Assembly (NCBI GenBank): GCA_963576735.1
Contig: OY755173.1
Span: forward strand, 6,728,873-6,792,872
Length of the DNA stretch: 64,000 bases
Source of the DNA: Bedellia somnulentella
Lineage: Eukaryota > Arthropoda > Insecta > Lepidoptera > Bedelliidae
Reading direction: 5' to 3'
Below are positions 9,521 through 22,514 of the stretch, piece by piece. The position numbers and the translations under genes were made by a program. The notes below the pieces were generated by a model. The model did no database searches. It was not told the origin of the DNA and worked only from the letters and a program-made list of their open reading frames with translations. Positions within the stretch are counted from its first letter, which is position 1; the number at the start of each line of letters is the position of its first letter.

Positions 9521-12094
9521 GTAAGTACTTTTTATTAGTTTAAAAAAGTTTTGTAATTTTTCCTTATAAATACTTATCAAATTTAGTAACCGATTGATGT
9601 GTTGTGCTATGTATGATAAATTGATAAAGTATAAACACAATATCATTTTCTTTAAACCTTTATTTTCTTTTAACGCCGGAGTTGGTAAAAACTTAAAGTT
9701 GTATTAACTTTTTTCATTTGATGTAGTATATGGAAAATTATTTAATACTTCACAATTTTACAACAAAAGGCGGAAACGCTTTGAATAGAGGAACTTTAAA
9801 AAAATCTAGAGAAAATTAAGGATAAATTAGTTTTTTTAACAGAAATTGGTTACCTTATAAAAAAAAAATTCTTAAAAATATATATAATCGTAATAAAGCC
9901 CTTAAAATTTATTCATACCTATATTATTTTTCTTATTATATTCTGATAAGAATTACACTTAAAATTTAAAGACTGAAAAACATATATTTATAAATGTAAG
10001 CAATACTGGATACAAAATTACCAACAAACACATTCAACTACTATTACCGTATTTCAGGCAGCACATAATTATTATTACTAATATATATATTCAATAAACC
10101 TAAAAAGAACAACCGCAGTATGAAACGTGTCAATCTCACCACTCCATACGTTCCGACCGAAGTTGGACATTCACACCGGCTCCGAATCTATTATGCACCC
10201 CTAATAGGTTTTTTGTCACATTCTCCCATTCACATCTCAGCATGAGTTCCGTCAATGGCCATCAAAGCTTTGACTGAGATCCTTTGAATAAACTTTTATT
10301 CCTTTTCAATTTACGGGCACCTTAATGCTATACACATTAAACTCATTTTCGCTTGTTTCTCTCGTCACATCAGAGATGAGTGTTTGTTATAGGCCTAAAT
10401 GGCTGTTGTGGGGATTAAGGTGTCTCCGTGTATTTTTGTTTGGCCATTTTTACCGTAAATCCTCTCAGTGCTAAATAGTATTAGTAGAACACTTTATATT
10501 CGGTACAATGAACTCTTCAAGCTGTCAGTTTGATCTTACAGTTTTTTGTCAGGCTGGATATTGGGTCGAGTTCTTTTACAGTCGGATTAAGGCTTCTAAT
10601 TCAATTTATATTTTGTATGCTGTCATCGTAAACTAGTATTTTTCGTAATTTGTTACGTTTTCATTAGATACAGAAATATTGGCAAATAATTTCCATAATT
10701 TATGATTTTGAACTTTGCAAAGTACTTTATTAAACATACGGTTTCCCATAAATGCTTCTAATAGAATTTCTTCAAGTACTTACCTACAAATAAATATGAT
10801 AACACTTTCAATTAGCTTTTTCATTACTTCCCTCTATTTTACTGTTAACTTACCGTTGTAAACTACTCCAAAACAAAATTGTAGGTCTTCTTAATATATC
10901 ACAACTTATTAGAAAACCGATGACGTTCATCTTTTGTCACCATGTAAAAGCAACACGGGAGCGCAACTGTCTAATTAAAATATTTGTCACGAAGACTGTA
11001 TTCTAATTACTAAAAACAGAATCAAAGCGGTGCACCCCACCCTACATAATTCTTTTTTATCGTCCTCTGTTTCAGCTCAACCCGTTTATTGACAAAAGGT
11101 ATTTAAATGACGTGTCAAGCTTATGTTATTTAGTACGTAAAAGCAGCCGTGACATTCCATTCAAACATTAGATATTAGATACTCTTTACATGTCATGAAT
11201 CGTCGTTAAAATTAGAACAAATTGGAGGATAAAAAATATAGTTTTTTTTTATTTCTTGTATTATTTTACAATAAGTTTCAAAGGACGCCCTTTAAGTGTA
11301 GAAACCACTTGTAATAGGAGAGTGATTTAAATGAATTAATAAGAAAAAATATAATATATAACCAAAAGTTAAAAATATTAGGGATTTAGATAACTGCTTA
11401 GATAGTGCCCATTATATAACTCCTCAATACTTTGTTATTAAAAAAATATAAGCAATTGTTATTTTCAAACAGAGAGCATGTAAATCATGGCATTACAGTT
11501 CAGCAATAAGACAGTTTTTTTAAAAGGCTTTAAATTAAAATATATTAATTTAATATCAAATTAAGAATTTCCAGAAAATATATAATTATAACCTAGCTCA
11601 TCCTGTTTGAATACTTTATTCATAAGCCAAAACCGTCCTGCTAAATACTAAGGATGATTTGATTGATTAACAATTTATAATAAAGATAAAATAAGTACCA
11701 ACAAATGTTAGTTATAATTTTTGAATTGAAAATCAAATGCAATTTACTAAAACATCAGTCAACGGAGACGTAAAGTCATGTGATGGCGGTGACAAATTTA
11801 ACAATGCATATCATTCGCATTCCTAACATCGACGTCTTTTTGTGAACAAATCCGCATAATGATGTGCGAATACTGTCTTCTGTCGTTGTTTGTATCTTGA
11901 GCGATTTATTAAGCGGGAGTTTTCGTTTTTCAATGCTTTTGGCTCGTTAACACTGTTGTCTTACTTTGTTTGTGTCTCGTATGTCAATTTCCATGTTACG
12001 TTTATTTATACGCTAGTTTTTAGGGATGCGATCTGAAAGCAGACAAGCTCTCTCCATGTTATTGAACATCTACCAAACATGATTATTTTTGATT

Positions 12095-12225
12095 GATCTT
12101 ACCATTGAAGTGTAGTCAAGAAAGTCGCATTCAGTGATACGACCGCCAATTGTACTCTTGCTTTTGTTCTGAAATTCTGTAAATATTTATTTTGTGAATA
12201 AAGTATTTTCTAATAATATGTTCTA
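12095..12225 (+). repeat. LINE 3' end fragment (same family as 4255-4385)
   Basis: Carries tcagtgatacgaccgccaat and a tgtactcttgcttttgttct block matching the LINE 3' ends at 4255 (plus) and 59268 (minus). It then has gtgaataaagtattttct and a short repeated tail. It is an old insertion within the Sp intron. Confidence 0.6.
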
Positions 12226-14054
12226 TTCTCTATTATATTACGGGATTCGCCATTAAAAGTAACCTGAATTTAATGGACGTTCTGTGTGGTTAGTAAAATT
12301 AGCCGTTTCAGAGTTATAAGATAACCAACATTTCAGTAATACAGACATATACAAATTTGTAACTAACTATTTTAAACATTTGTAATAAGTATTCTGTATC
12401 ACATGATGTTCATAAACATAGACAAAGGTACACTTTTATTCAAGTTAGCAGTTTGAATGGAAGTTGCAATAGCACTAATACCGTTCCATAAGAATATAAT
12501 ATTATTTAAAATTTATTAGATCAGTACCAATAACAGCGAAACTGCGATGGCAGATATATCTTACACATATCGGTTAAGTTGAATAATTGAATGACAAAAA
12601 AGTTTCGCTTCATTTGCTCACATGACATAGCATTATTTTGTTCAACTTCTACTTTTTTCAATACTTAGTTTTAAGCCTTCCAGATGTTGAGCATACCAGC
12701 AGCGGTCGTCTATAAATGTATTACATTTCTTGTTATCCCTATAATTGTGGAACTTTGTCACTACCTGTGGTCACTCTTACTGTTACATTATGGTTTAATC
12801 CCGTCATGATATTCGCATCACGTTTAAGTAATGTCTTTCGAATAAAGCACGTACTATCTACTATCCAACTAGTATTCCACATAATTGTTTGTTCCCGCAT
12901 ATGTGCGGTTTATTAAAAGCAGCTTAGCACTGGTCTGCCAGTGCACACATCGATGCACATAAAAACGATACGACCACAGCGCCGGGCCACTGTTTCCTGC
13001 AGAAACCACTAATGGCTCGTTAGTGTTGCTAATATCGAACGGTTAGCTTGCAATTGACAATTATTGACGCTTTTAGGTCAGGTTACCACATTCGCCTTTG
13101 GGCACTTTTATGTCACCATACACAGTAATAGCTAAGCGATATAAGCTTATTAGATTGAGCAATTGCATTCTGGTCCGTTTGGTTTGTTTTGTTGAATTCC
13201 GCAATTTCTGATTAGGTTGTTTCCTATTTAAAAACCAAGAAGATTTATGCAAATAATAAAAGAATATAATTGCAATTTTCCTCAATTATATTAAGTTATG
13301 CATAGAACTTCGGATAAAACAACACCTTGGCAACTGTTGGATCTAAGAGGTGAAAAGGTAGCAAAATGAAGGTTCATTGGTGTTCAGTTACAAAGCCTCA
13401 GATCACCAAGTCGCTAAAACAACCTATTAACTAAAATAAAACCTCACAATAAATAAAAAAATATGTTCATTTTTGAGTATTTTTAAATTTTTGTCTTACA
13501 GCTGTATGTATAACTTAGTAATATTCGACTTTATTGATTACTGTCCAACTGACGTGTTTATTTCAACGTTTAGTATATACACCCCAAGGCTTCACTTAAT
13601 ACGTACTCCTTGGTTTCACCTGCCAGCAAAGTGAATGTCTTTTGTCATTATTACACCGCTCTCGGGCGTCAGAAATGCGAAAAGTCGTTACAAAGACTTA
13701 TGAGGAAACATTAATAAATAGACTGACACTTTGCACGTAAATAAGATATAAGTCTAGATGCGGGTGTTGGGCTCATTTGGGACCAAGTGCCAGTAACGAT
13801 GTTATTGAGCTAACATTCACTTTGTTGTACTTGTAGTTACCAGCTGACTGACTTTATTGCAGAATATGGGGATTCGTTTGACGTCTACCCACGTGTCTAT
13901 TTTAGCATTTCCTTTTCCTGATAGTTGCTTTGATGGTTAATAGTACTTGGTGTTAATGTTTTTCTGCATTTAAAATTATTTTGTAGAGTTGTTTTTAAGC
14001 AGTTTAACCGTTTGCACTCTATGTTGACTAGTTTAAATTTAATCGGTTCAGCTC

Positions 14055-14135
14055 CTATATGTCCCCACCAAAGGGCTTGAACCTACCCTGAGTAGGGTTG
14101 GTCTTAGTCCAACACGTGGGCCTAGCATCAAAAGT
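14055..14135 (-). repeat. SINE-C 3' fragment
   Basis: The plus strand reads tgtccccaccaaagggctt, then cctaccctgagtagggttgg, then agtccaacacgtgggcc. This is the reverse complement of the 3' part of the SINE-C copy at 52954-53287. Confidence 0.6.
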
Positions 14136-14257
14136 TTTGGGGCTCGAGACTAATACTGACCAGTTTCACAGACTAATATCCACTATTTAATGTAAATTTC
14201 ATGAAGAAATTTAAATATTTTTGTTCATGAAAACCTCATGTGGGCCAGGTTCAGGAA

Positions 14258-14365
14258 AACCGGCGGGGTTCGAACCCGCGACCTCAATTGACACTGTAGC
14301 TCAATTGGCAGAGCGACGGGGGCGTATACCCGAGGTTGCGGGTTGGAACCCCGCCGGTGTCGAAA
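14258..14365 (+). repeat. tRNA-like sequence with inverted partial copy
   Basis: Positions 14290-14362 can fold like a tRNA: acceptor arms gacactg / cggtgtc, a D-arm in gctcaattggcagagc, and a T-arm gcggg-ttggaac-cccgc. The anticodon stem is poor, and the T-loop has G where the usual TTC has C. Immediately upstream (14258-14287) lies an inverted copy of the T-arm half (ggcggggttcgaacccgcga). The arrangement looks like a tRNA-derived SINE head in a palindrome rather than a working tRNA gene. Confidence 0.5.
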
Positions 14366-15234
14366 TTTTTCTTTCCTATATTTATCCTGTATTTATTTTC
14401 ATCAATTTTTTTTATTGCTACTTTAAAAAAAAAAACAAAATTACCTAGCACTGAAAATCACTTTGTATATTGCTTTGCTCCTTAGAATATATTACGATGT
14501 GAATATTCCATTCATCAGTGTGAATTTCATATAAACAACAAAATATGTGCAAAAATTACTTAGGAATAAAAAAGGTTCGACATCGCAGCCCCTTATTAAA
14601 AAAAACAAATACCATGTCCTAGATCGAGATGTTCTGTCAGCAACGTGATGTGCGATGCACTATCGAATATTTTTAGGCCGAGTTAATTACTCTATGAATT
14701 ATTTATTTATTTCCTTGCCACTGCACAACATTTTTCTTGCGTCGTAATTACTTTGATTGTTGAAACATTAATATTTATTATTCTTATTGTACAGCGTTCT
14801 CACGGAGAAGCACGAATATCTTAAAAACCCAAGCAGTCGGGAACCGATGTTTCGTTTCTGTTCACGATTCACGCTATCCTCAAAATCACTGCAATTGATT
14901 GTTCTAGAGATTCTCGCCTACCTTTGTATGCCATGCCGCTGTCAACTAATAGTGGTTTCCGCTGACGAGCCGATCTACACGAAACTAATACAGTTACAGA
15001 TTGCTCTCTAAGTTTTTTCAAAAGGGTCCTCCCTATTTGGGAGTCATTAATGTCATCAAAGACGGACAAGTCGGCTTCTGGTTTAGAGTCAATGACGAGG
15101 TTGTTTTGAAGAGTGTCTTAAGGGTTTAGGAATAGATGCTGAAATCCGGATAGTGTTATAGAAGGTGTATGAAGGGCAGAGTTTTGCAACTCACGGCATT
15201 AGCCGGGCTTGTTAGTGTAGGTAGAGTCGGCGAG

Positions 15235-15320
15235 TCGCAGGTTGTATTGACTGTGGAGTGCAAGTCATGGGGCCAGGCGCCGGCGGACCCGTCAGCGCCC
15301 CGTCATTGCGCCGCTGACAA
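15235..15320. other. GC-rich island in the Sp intron
   Basis: A short G+C-rich patch (ggggccaggcgccggcggac and nearby) in AT-rich intron. No ORF or splice sites. Candidate regulatory DNA only on composition. Confidence 0.25.
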
Positions 15321-16029
15321 TATTTGATAGCCTGACAACGGAGAAGGTTATTTTAAAAGAAGCACGACTAATTAATACCCGGTTCGTGAAGGTGAATAAC
15401 TTTGAAAGTCTTTGATTCAAGCTCATATTTAAATATTTTTTTGTAAGAGAAATTTATATGAGTTCTTCAAGTGCGTTTAGTCAACATGTGACTCCTTATT
15501 GTACTGTAGTTACAACTAGTAGTATTTTTATATTTTTTTAATCTGGTTTTTTTATTACAAATATTTGAGATTTTCTATCTAACTTACCCATACATAAATA
15601 TAATTTAATATTATGAGCAATGTATTCTTCATTTGATAAAGTTTCAAATAAAAAGGGGCTATTAAACTAATGTGTTGCTAGGCTTCCTTTCCTTAGTCTA
15701 CATTAGGAAACTTTTAAGCTGACACGCTAAGCTACCTACCCATACTTACACCTATAAAACTTAAAACAGGTAGCTATTGCTTCGGAATCCTCACAGCCGT
15801 AGGCAATTTTGAGAATTGAGGGGTGAAAAGAGTCTGCACAATCACTTGACATGAAATCGAATATTAACATTTAAGTATAGTTTAAAAAACGAATTCAAAC
15901 TATTTGGCAGCATTCGTATGCTTACCTCTGCTGCTCCAATTGTGTCATTTCAGTCCTGAAAGTAGAGCACTTGCTTCATGTGTCTGACAGTTGCGGCAAA
16001 TTTGGCAAAGCATAATTAATTTTAATAGT

Positions 16030-16140
16030 AACAAGAGAGACAAAGGCCGACACCGAGAGTCGCCGGACGCCCCGCCGAGCCCCCCGGGGCGCGCCCCGCG
16101 GTCCCGCTGCGACCTAATTGATACCCGCACCGATAGCCGC
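16030..16140. other. GC-rich island in the Sp intron
   Basis: Dense CpG patch with ccccggggcgcgccccgcgg at its core, surrounded by AT-rich DNA. ORFs on both strands here reflect composition, with no recognised protein. Candidate enhancer or alternative promoter by composition only. Confidence 0.3.
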
Positions 16141-17338
16141 ACCACAACACCTTCTAATATCACTTATCACATCAACATAACAATAGCCTCTTTAGTATTG
16201 TTAATCTTCCAAATTCAATACCCAATGACTATCACTTCTCCATTCTAGGTGTGATTTTATTTAAAACATGCAGTTTTATTGCGGTTATTTTATCATAGCT
16301 ATTCTGTCATCGCAACAATTGTGTTATAAATCTCTGTGCCATTAGAAAATATGGTACTGATCCAGTGCTGCATAACGTCCATTATAAGAACTATCGGAAA
16401 TTGCGACTATTAAATGTAGCATCCGGCTTTTAACTATAAATTTTCCGTTTGCAATTTGTTGGGGTTGGGTTTAAACTAAACAAACGCAGGGCTTCTTACT
16501 GGGGCCATTAAACACACTCGTTGAGGAGAACCGCCGTGTTATGAATTCAGATGTCACTCATTAGGACCCTAACCTTTGGAACCCTTTTGTGCGGATTTTC
16601 TTTTATTGTTATTCAATAAACACATTACCCTTCTGAGCGTCGATCACTTGGTAGAATTTTGGGAAATTTACAACTTTCTATAGTAGTCAGGGTATGGGTT
16701 TTTAACTTTGATATAGGCTTAACCAGTTTCGGCATGATTTAGAGACTTCGCAAAGTATTTTATCAGTTATAATATTAGCCATACACTTAGTCTTTGAGTT
16801 GACTACCCTCATTAACTCCATCATCAGTCTAAAGTCATCCAAATGGCTTCTTCCAAAGTCTTCACCCACCAAGTCAACAGAGCAAACTATAAAGTTTATA
16901 TTCAAAGTACAAAGTGCGAGTATCAGACTAAAACCACTTCTCTAACGTCTGTCCCGCAATTACTTACCATTAAGGCTCCGCACTCATCCCGGTCGCGTGG
17001 CCCATTAGTCCCCTCGCGTTGAGTGCCATATTTCACAGTCTCTCGCATAGACGCCAGTACAACGCCACCTACTGTCATCCCATTAATACGCATTGCTTTG
17101 ACTTTTCCTGTTTCGATACAAACGAGATTCGATTGCAAGTCAAATGTTTTAAAACAAATTGTGTAGTTAGTAGTTTATACAGATTACTCGTAGCTTGGAT
17201 GCTCATTCTGGGAATCTTACTAGAAGAATAGTTATTCTGACTGGCAATATTACAGGGATTATAAGCATATTCAATTAGGTCAAAATACGAGGTGGTGGTA
17301 AAATACGTAGTATTTTAGGAAATCTAGTACATAGCTTC

Positions 17339-17435
17339 ATAAGTTATTAAACTTCTAAACGTAGCTGAGGAGTTATTATCTGTCAAGCTGTGGCTACCCC
17401 TTTTCGGGAATAATAGCCGTGAGTTTATGTGAGTC
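17339..17435 (+). repeat. SINE-B 3' fragment
   Basis: Diverged 3' third of the family: agctgaggag, then gctgtggctacccc, a hairpin, and tagccgtgagtttatgtgag. The 5' two-thirds is absent. Confidence 0.6.
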
Positions 17436-18039
17436 ATATACATATGAGTCGATGCATTTTACCGATATTCTTTTTATAAGTCATTCACAAAATTCGCGAG
17501 AGTATTCTCACATTAATTTGATGATAGCAACAATGAAATTTCACAACCCCGAGAAAAGTATTTCAAACATAAAATATACTGTTTGCACTTTCTTTCTTTT
17601 AGTTCTGTAATTGTGTATGTTAATCTGAGAGTCGGCTAACTTGCGAATAATAGTTGGGAATGTAACTGAATTGTTTACTATCGTCTGAAACACAATATGG
17701 AAATGTTCGGTCGAAATTGCTAGCATTTGCACAAAGACCACAATGCGCACTAACTAGGACGGCTAATCAAAACGCAATTGAGTATAATAACTTAGCCATA
17801 GTGATTTGACTAAAACCGATGATGTAATTTTATTATTTTGAATAGCTTTGCATTAAAATTATACCACGTCTCTTTGTGAAAGGGAAAACTTTTGGCGAGT
17901 GCTAATAAGTAACAAAGATATATCATATGCATTCCATATGAAAAAAAACTCACCAAACTAATACGCTCATAGTAGCAAAGAGTCGATCTAGTATTAGGAG
18001 ACTTTATGTGTCCCATTTTTAGTTGAGATGGTGTTATTT

Positions 18040-18145
18040 AAATGTAACCATCCTTACTCTCTTCATCATTCCCTTTATTTACTGCCAAAAGTGTAAGCCT
18101 CTGTCTCTTATTTAAGAACTATAGCCATGAGTGTATGTAAAGTAA
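18040..18145 (+). repeat. Very diverged SINE-B 3' fragment
   Basis: Faint match to the family: gccaaaagtgtaagcctctg followed by tagccatgagtgtatgtaaa. One of the oldest-looking copies. Confidence 0.35.
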
Positions 18146-18194
18146 GTACATTAATAGAAAAGTTATCAGATTTATTCTATGAAAGCAAAGAATG

Positions 18195-18265
18195 GAACTG
18201 TGATCGCGATGGCGGCGGACGACGTTGGTCGCGTGGCTCGGACCGCCCGTCGCCGACGACGCAGC
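18195..18265. other. GC-rich island with GCCAT motif
   Basis: Contains gatcgcgatggcggcggacg and gacgccgtc-like CpG clusters. On the minus strand the core reads CCGCCATCG, similar to the GCCAT core bound by Pho/YY1. Function is inference. Confidence 0.3.
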
Positions 18266-18659
18266 TTATGCTAATTCAATTGTACCACCACCATAACATC
18301 ACTACGATACTTCCACATTAACATAATAACTCACGAGTCATTGGGACGATATGACATCAGATTTAATAGACAATACACTGTCTTGTATGTCATAGTAAGA
18401 CAAAATATCATCGCGCTGAGAAGACAATCACTATAGTTCAACTTTTCAAAGTATCCAGTCGACGTCAGTTTTAATTAGACGTTGTTTTTTGTTTCAATTA
18501 TAAGACAATAATTTAATTAAAACACTATATCTATGCAATTAGAAATTGTTTTCCCAGATCAAGAGAACAAGTATAAATGAGCAAACCGAGTGTTAGAGTT
18601 GCGTGTAATTTTCTCAATGAGCTATAGATGAAGTTGTTTACAACATTGTATTTGTTTTC

Positions 18660-18945
18660 TCTCAATAGAGGATATAAGATGGCGGAAAGAAACCAAGTAT
18701 CTAATCGATTCGCCGAAGTGTTGAAAAGTGGCGAAAGCCGTTCTCATGCGGCGGCGGCGGCGGAGCTCAGCGCCCCGCCCGCGGCTCCGTACCCACACTT
18801 CTTACTCGGAGAAGCAACGATTACATTCATCTAGCGTTCTAGCGGGATGCAAATTAAATTATGGGACTTTTTGTGAATGTTCAATTGTTACAAGCTTTGT
18901 GGCCGCGCCGCGTGGCGACGAGCGTCTCAACTACGTGACGATAGA
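18660..18945. other. GC-rich island with AAGATGGCGG motif
   Basis: Contains aagatggcgg (reverse CCGCCATCTT, a good Pho/YY1-like site), a GCG run (gcggcggcggcggcggagct) and ggccgcgccgcgtggcgacg. The ORFs here (18628-18834, 18728-18958) have low-complexity alanine or arginine content and no splice support. Candidate regulatory island, possibly a Polycomb response element, because Sp/btd loci are Polycomb targets in flies. This is inference. Confidence 0.35.
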
Positions 18946-19794
18946 ACTCTTGATGTAATCACCGCCGTCACTCATATCCGTGTCAAGTAATTACTGCGGC
19001 TCACATTATTCTACTATTTACACTCATTGTAGTTTTGTACTCAAACATTTCTAAACGTTCTCAATTCTCTGACACTGAAAAACACATCTCTTTACAGCAA
19101 AAAACAAATGCCAGATCATTTAGGTAAAAATAGTGAGGCCCTTGCATTTATAATTTATTCGTAGTAGTTACGATTGAAACGCTCATAATTAAATAACAGA
19201 TATTGGACGATAGCAAAGGTCGTTGCGCCAGCTAAGTGCACATAGTGGCATGTAGTACAACGATGAGTCTCTTTGTGGTTTAGACCCCGAGGGCCTCCGG
19301 GGCGGTAATTTTCTCAGCAATTAATATCCTACGCTGTTCAATTAGTTAAATGTAAAAAATGTGAAACCGAACTCAAAGAAATTACGAAGCCACATCCGCC
19401 GTTCAGTTTCTCGCTATTATCATTCGGTTCGTTGTGCTTTGCATTGAATGAAATGTCAACTAATTGACTTGAATGACAACTACCATATTTATGTTTCATG
19501 TAATTAATAGTCAGCTGTGAAGTGAACTAAACCTTAGTTTATGAAAACAAAGGGACCCTTTTTTATTATTCTTTCTATTCCCTACTGTTAGTTTTAGTCA
19601 TTGTCAACATGAATTCTTTAACACATTCGCAAATATTAAAACAGTATCTCCCACGTATCCTAAAACAGAAAAGTTCGACCATTTTATTTGTTTATTACTA
19701 TCTTATAAATGGCCATAATTATAATGATTTTTGTGGAAATTACAGCCATTAAGTTGCTACCAAAAATACGTGAGTTTAACGATGTATTCTTGGA

Positions 19795-19900
19795 AGTGTC
19801 TGCAGCGAGATGAGATGGCGGCTGCGGGCGATGGCTGGTGACACGCAACCATTGCATCGCCTTTCGCACTCGCTCCAACTTAATGGCCGAACTGCTCTGA
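19795..19900. other. Island with GCCATCTC-type motif
   Basis: Contains gagatggcggctgcgggcga and a second atggctgg close by, in otherwise AT-rich intron. Possible Pho/YY1-like sites on the minus strand. No gene evidence. Confidence 0.25.
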
Positions 19901-20344
19901 GACCCACCCAATTATACTCAAATAAACTGTCGATCAACTTATATATAACTTAAAAAAACACATTTAATCGTCATTGAACTAGGCACTACCAAGCCCAGTT
20001 TTTGCTCAAACATTGTTGCAAAAACTAAGGTGTCTGTTCCAAATGGTATCAAGGCGCTGTGGTAATTGTCGAAACGTTCATTTTTTCAAAAAGCCAAACT
20101 GGTTTCTCGAAATGATGGTCTTATTATCTTGCCCATTCGCCGAAGGTCAGGCGTCACTTCTAAACGTGAAGTAAATTCCGACACGCAAAATATTGGATTT
20201 ACAAGACAAAAATAAGAAGATGTAACCTTTTTCACCGACAAGTATCAGTATCGAATGAGGTATCTACGGAAATACTCTGGATGTTAAAATTTATTTTGTT
20301 CTTGAGTTAATAGTATTTTATATGAAATTATCATGTTTGTGTAA

Positions 20345-20580
20345 AAATCATAAAATTAGTGGAACGACCGCGGGATAGATTTCAAAAGCGGAGATACGTA
20401 GCCCCGGGCGAAATGTATCGTTGAAAATGGGCGCCGACCATCCCATGTCCAACACATTACCACACAATTTCATCGGCATATCAATTTTAATGGTCAAATT
20501 ACGAAACGTTCCAACTTTATAGAGATTTATCGATGCCACATATTTTGGGAGACAATGACGCATGTAACAACGCTGTTTTT
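20345..20580. other. Candidate noncoding element
   Basis: A mixed-composition block with agccccgggcg and gggcgccgaccat, and a tttatagagatttatcgatg segment. No repeat match elsewhere in the window and no splice-compatible ORF. It stands out only because it is neither repeat nor simple AT sequence. Confidence 0.2.
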
Positions 20581-21383
20581 CTCATCTCAAATTTTCTTGA
20601 TACGTCCGCGTTTTTAAATCATCATAACAGATTTGGTTGTACAGATGCGGTAAAAATGTGTAGAATGAAGCGCACATGCGCGTGAAACCGCTCTACGCAA
20701 ACGTTCGGTAATTCCCATTTAAATAAATAATTTGTTTTGGCCCAATTTGTGGAGTTGGCCATGTGGCAGTGTGATGTTAACTAGCGCGGTTGGAGTGGCT
20801 CGACCGGAACTCCAGTGGGGAGCAGCGATTACTTGATGACACTTATAAACTTCCAAACTTTATCTACACCTTTACTCTAATATGATAATAAATTAATGTT
20901 ATAACTGGTTCATTGTGTGATTTAGAGTTCTTTTTCCTGGACACTGACTGCGAATTTAAATTGAATACTTATGTCAATCTTGTGATACTTTATTTAAAGA
21001 TCCGTAATTTATTAAAAAAAAACAGAATATATATCGTTACTGTTTAGTATTTCCTACGCAACATCACTACTATATTTGGCATAAACTGCATATCGCAATA
21101 AATCAATACCAACTTGAACCCTTTCAAATTGCAACCCCTTGACAAAATTGGTTACAAAGTTACAGTACGGAAGTCAATTATTTGGAAATCTGATCTAAAT
21201 GGTGACAAACTAACGATGGCTGGATGGCTTCGGGTTGTTCAAATTAATGCACTTGAAATTTGAATCAGCTTCCTTTCTAATTTATGTATGCATATATTCA
21301 TGTTGCGCATTTTGTTAGAGATGAATGAATATTCTGAAATATGGTAAAGGTATTATGACAAATTCGTTAAAATTTATAGTCTT

Positions 21384-21635
21384 ATACATACATACATACA
21401 TACATATACTCACGGTTATAAATCCCTTGAAGGGGTAGCCAGAGGTAAGGAGTTAAATTCCTCAGCCACTTTTGGAAAGTTTAGTGGGGAAATGATGCTA
21501 AAATAAAGGTTGTTGGTGATGGGTCTCCAACCGCATCACCCAAAAATCCCTTAAAAGCCCCAATACCCTTAGTCGCCTCTTACGACACCCGTGGGTAGAA
21601 GGGGTAGCGACATTCTAAGCCGGCACTACACGGCA
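21384..21635 (-). repeat. SINE-B copy, full length
   Basis: Plus-strand order is tail first: (TACA)n, actcacggttataaatccc, the ccttgaaggggtagcca hairpin, then the full body to ctaagccggcactacacggc. Full length for the family. Confidence 0.9.
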
Positions 21636-21917
21636 CTTATTTATTACTAACTTTTAAGTTTCAATTAACCTTTCTCCAACTAAAATTTTGTTGATAATTA
21701 AAACATTTTTTACTACACTTTAACAGCAATAATGCATTTCATTTATTGTGACTTTTCTATTAAAATAATGCATGTAGAAATAGCCTTATCTCTCTCCTTT
21801 TAGTGATATATCTCTTTGTTTTATTGATATGTATAGTGGTTAGAATAGCCCTAACCCATTTCTTTCTTTGAGTGTCGTTGGACGCGATGTAGCTGGAAAC
21901 CATCCTTTATTACACAA

Positions 21918-22420
21918 TCTTACATACATACATACATATACTCACGGCTATAAATCCCCAGAAGGGGTAGCCAGAGGGTACACAATCTTATCCCTACTTA
22001 AGTTCCAAAAGCGGATAAAGGATGTCTAATTCTTAAGCTCTGGCTACCATACATACATACATATACTCGCGGCTATAAATCCCTTGACGGGGTAGCCAGA
22101 GCTTTGGAATAAGAAATTACTCAGCCACTTTTGGAAGTTGATTGGGGAAAAGATGGTAATAAGGGTATAGGGGCTTCTTAAGTGATTTTTGGGCGATGTG
22201 GTTGGAGACCCATCACCAAACACATTTATTTATTATTACCATCTTTTTCCCAATCGACTTCCAAAAGTGGCTGAGGAATTTCTCATTCCAAAGCTCTGGC
22301 TACCCCGTTAAGGGATTTATAAAGCCCCTATACACTTAGTCGCCTCTTACGATCACCCACGGGTAGAAATGGGGTAGTGTTATTCTAAGCCTTTTTGGGA
22401 TTCATAGCTGTCAGTATTCT
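21918..22420. repeat. Rearranged cluster of five SINE-B pieces
   Basis: In order: minus 3' end (about 21921-21980), plus 3' part (about 21993-22048), minus 3' half with its own TACA tail (about 22049-22158), plus middle-to-3' part (about 22160-22322), then minus 5' part (about 22323-22400). Adjacent pieces in opposite orientation can pair as a long hairpin. This is not a simple tandem or single nested insertion. Confidence 0.75.
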
Positions 22421-22514
22421 TCTCATGGATCGGATCTTAAATGTGTAAAAAGTTAAGATGCTCTTCAATGTATACTACATTAAGGAAGAAATGAAGCTAG
22501 AGTCGCAGGAAACA

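Noticed and set aside
18628..18958. Alanine- or arginine-rich ORFs as an Sp exon
   Set aside because: Low-complexity content from a GCG run. No suitable splice sites were recognised and there is no similarity to Sp proteins.
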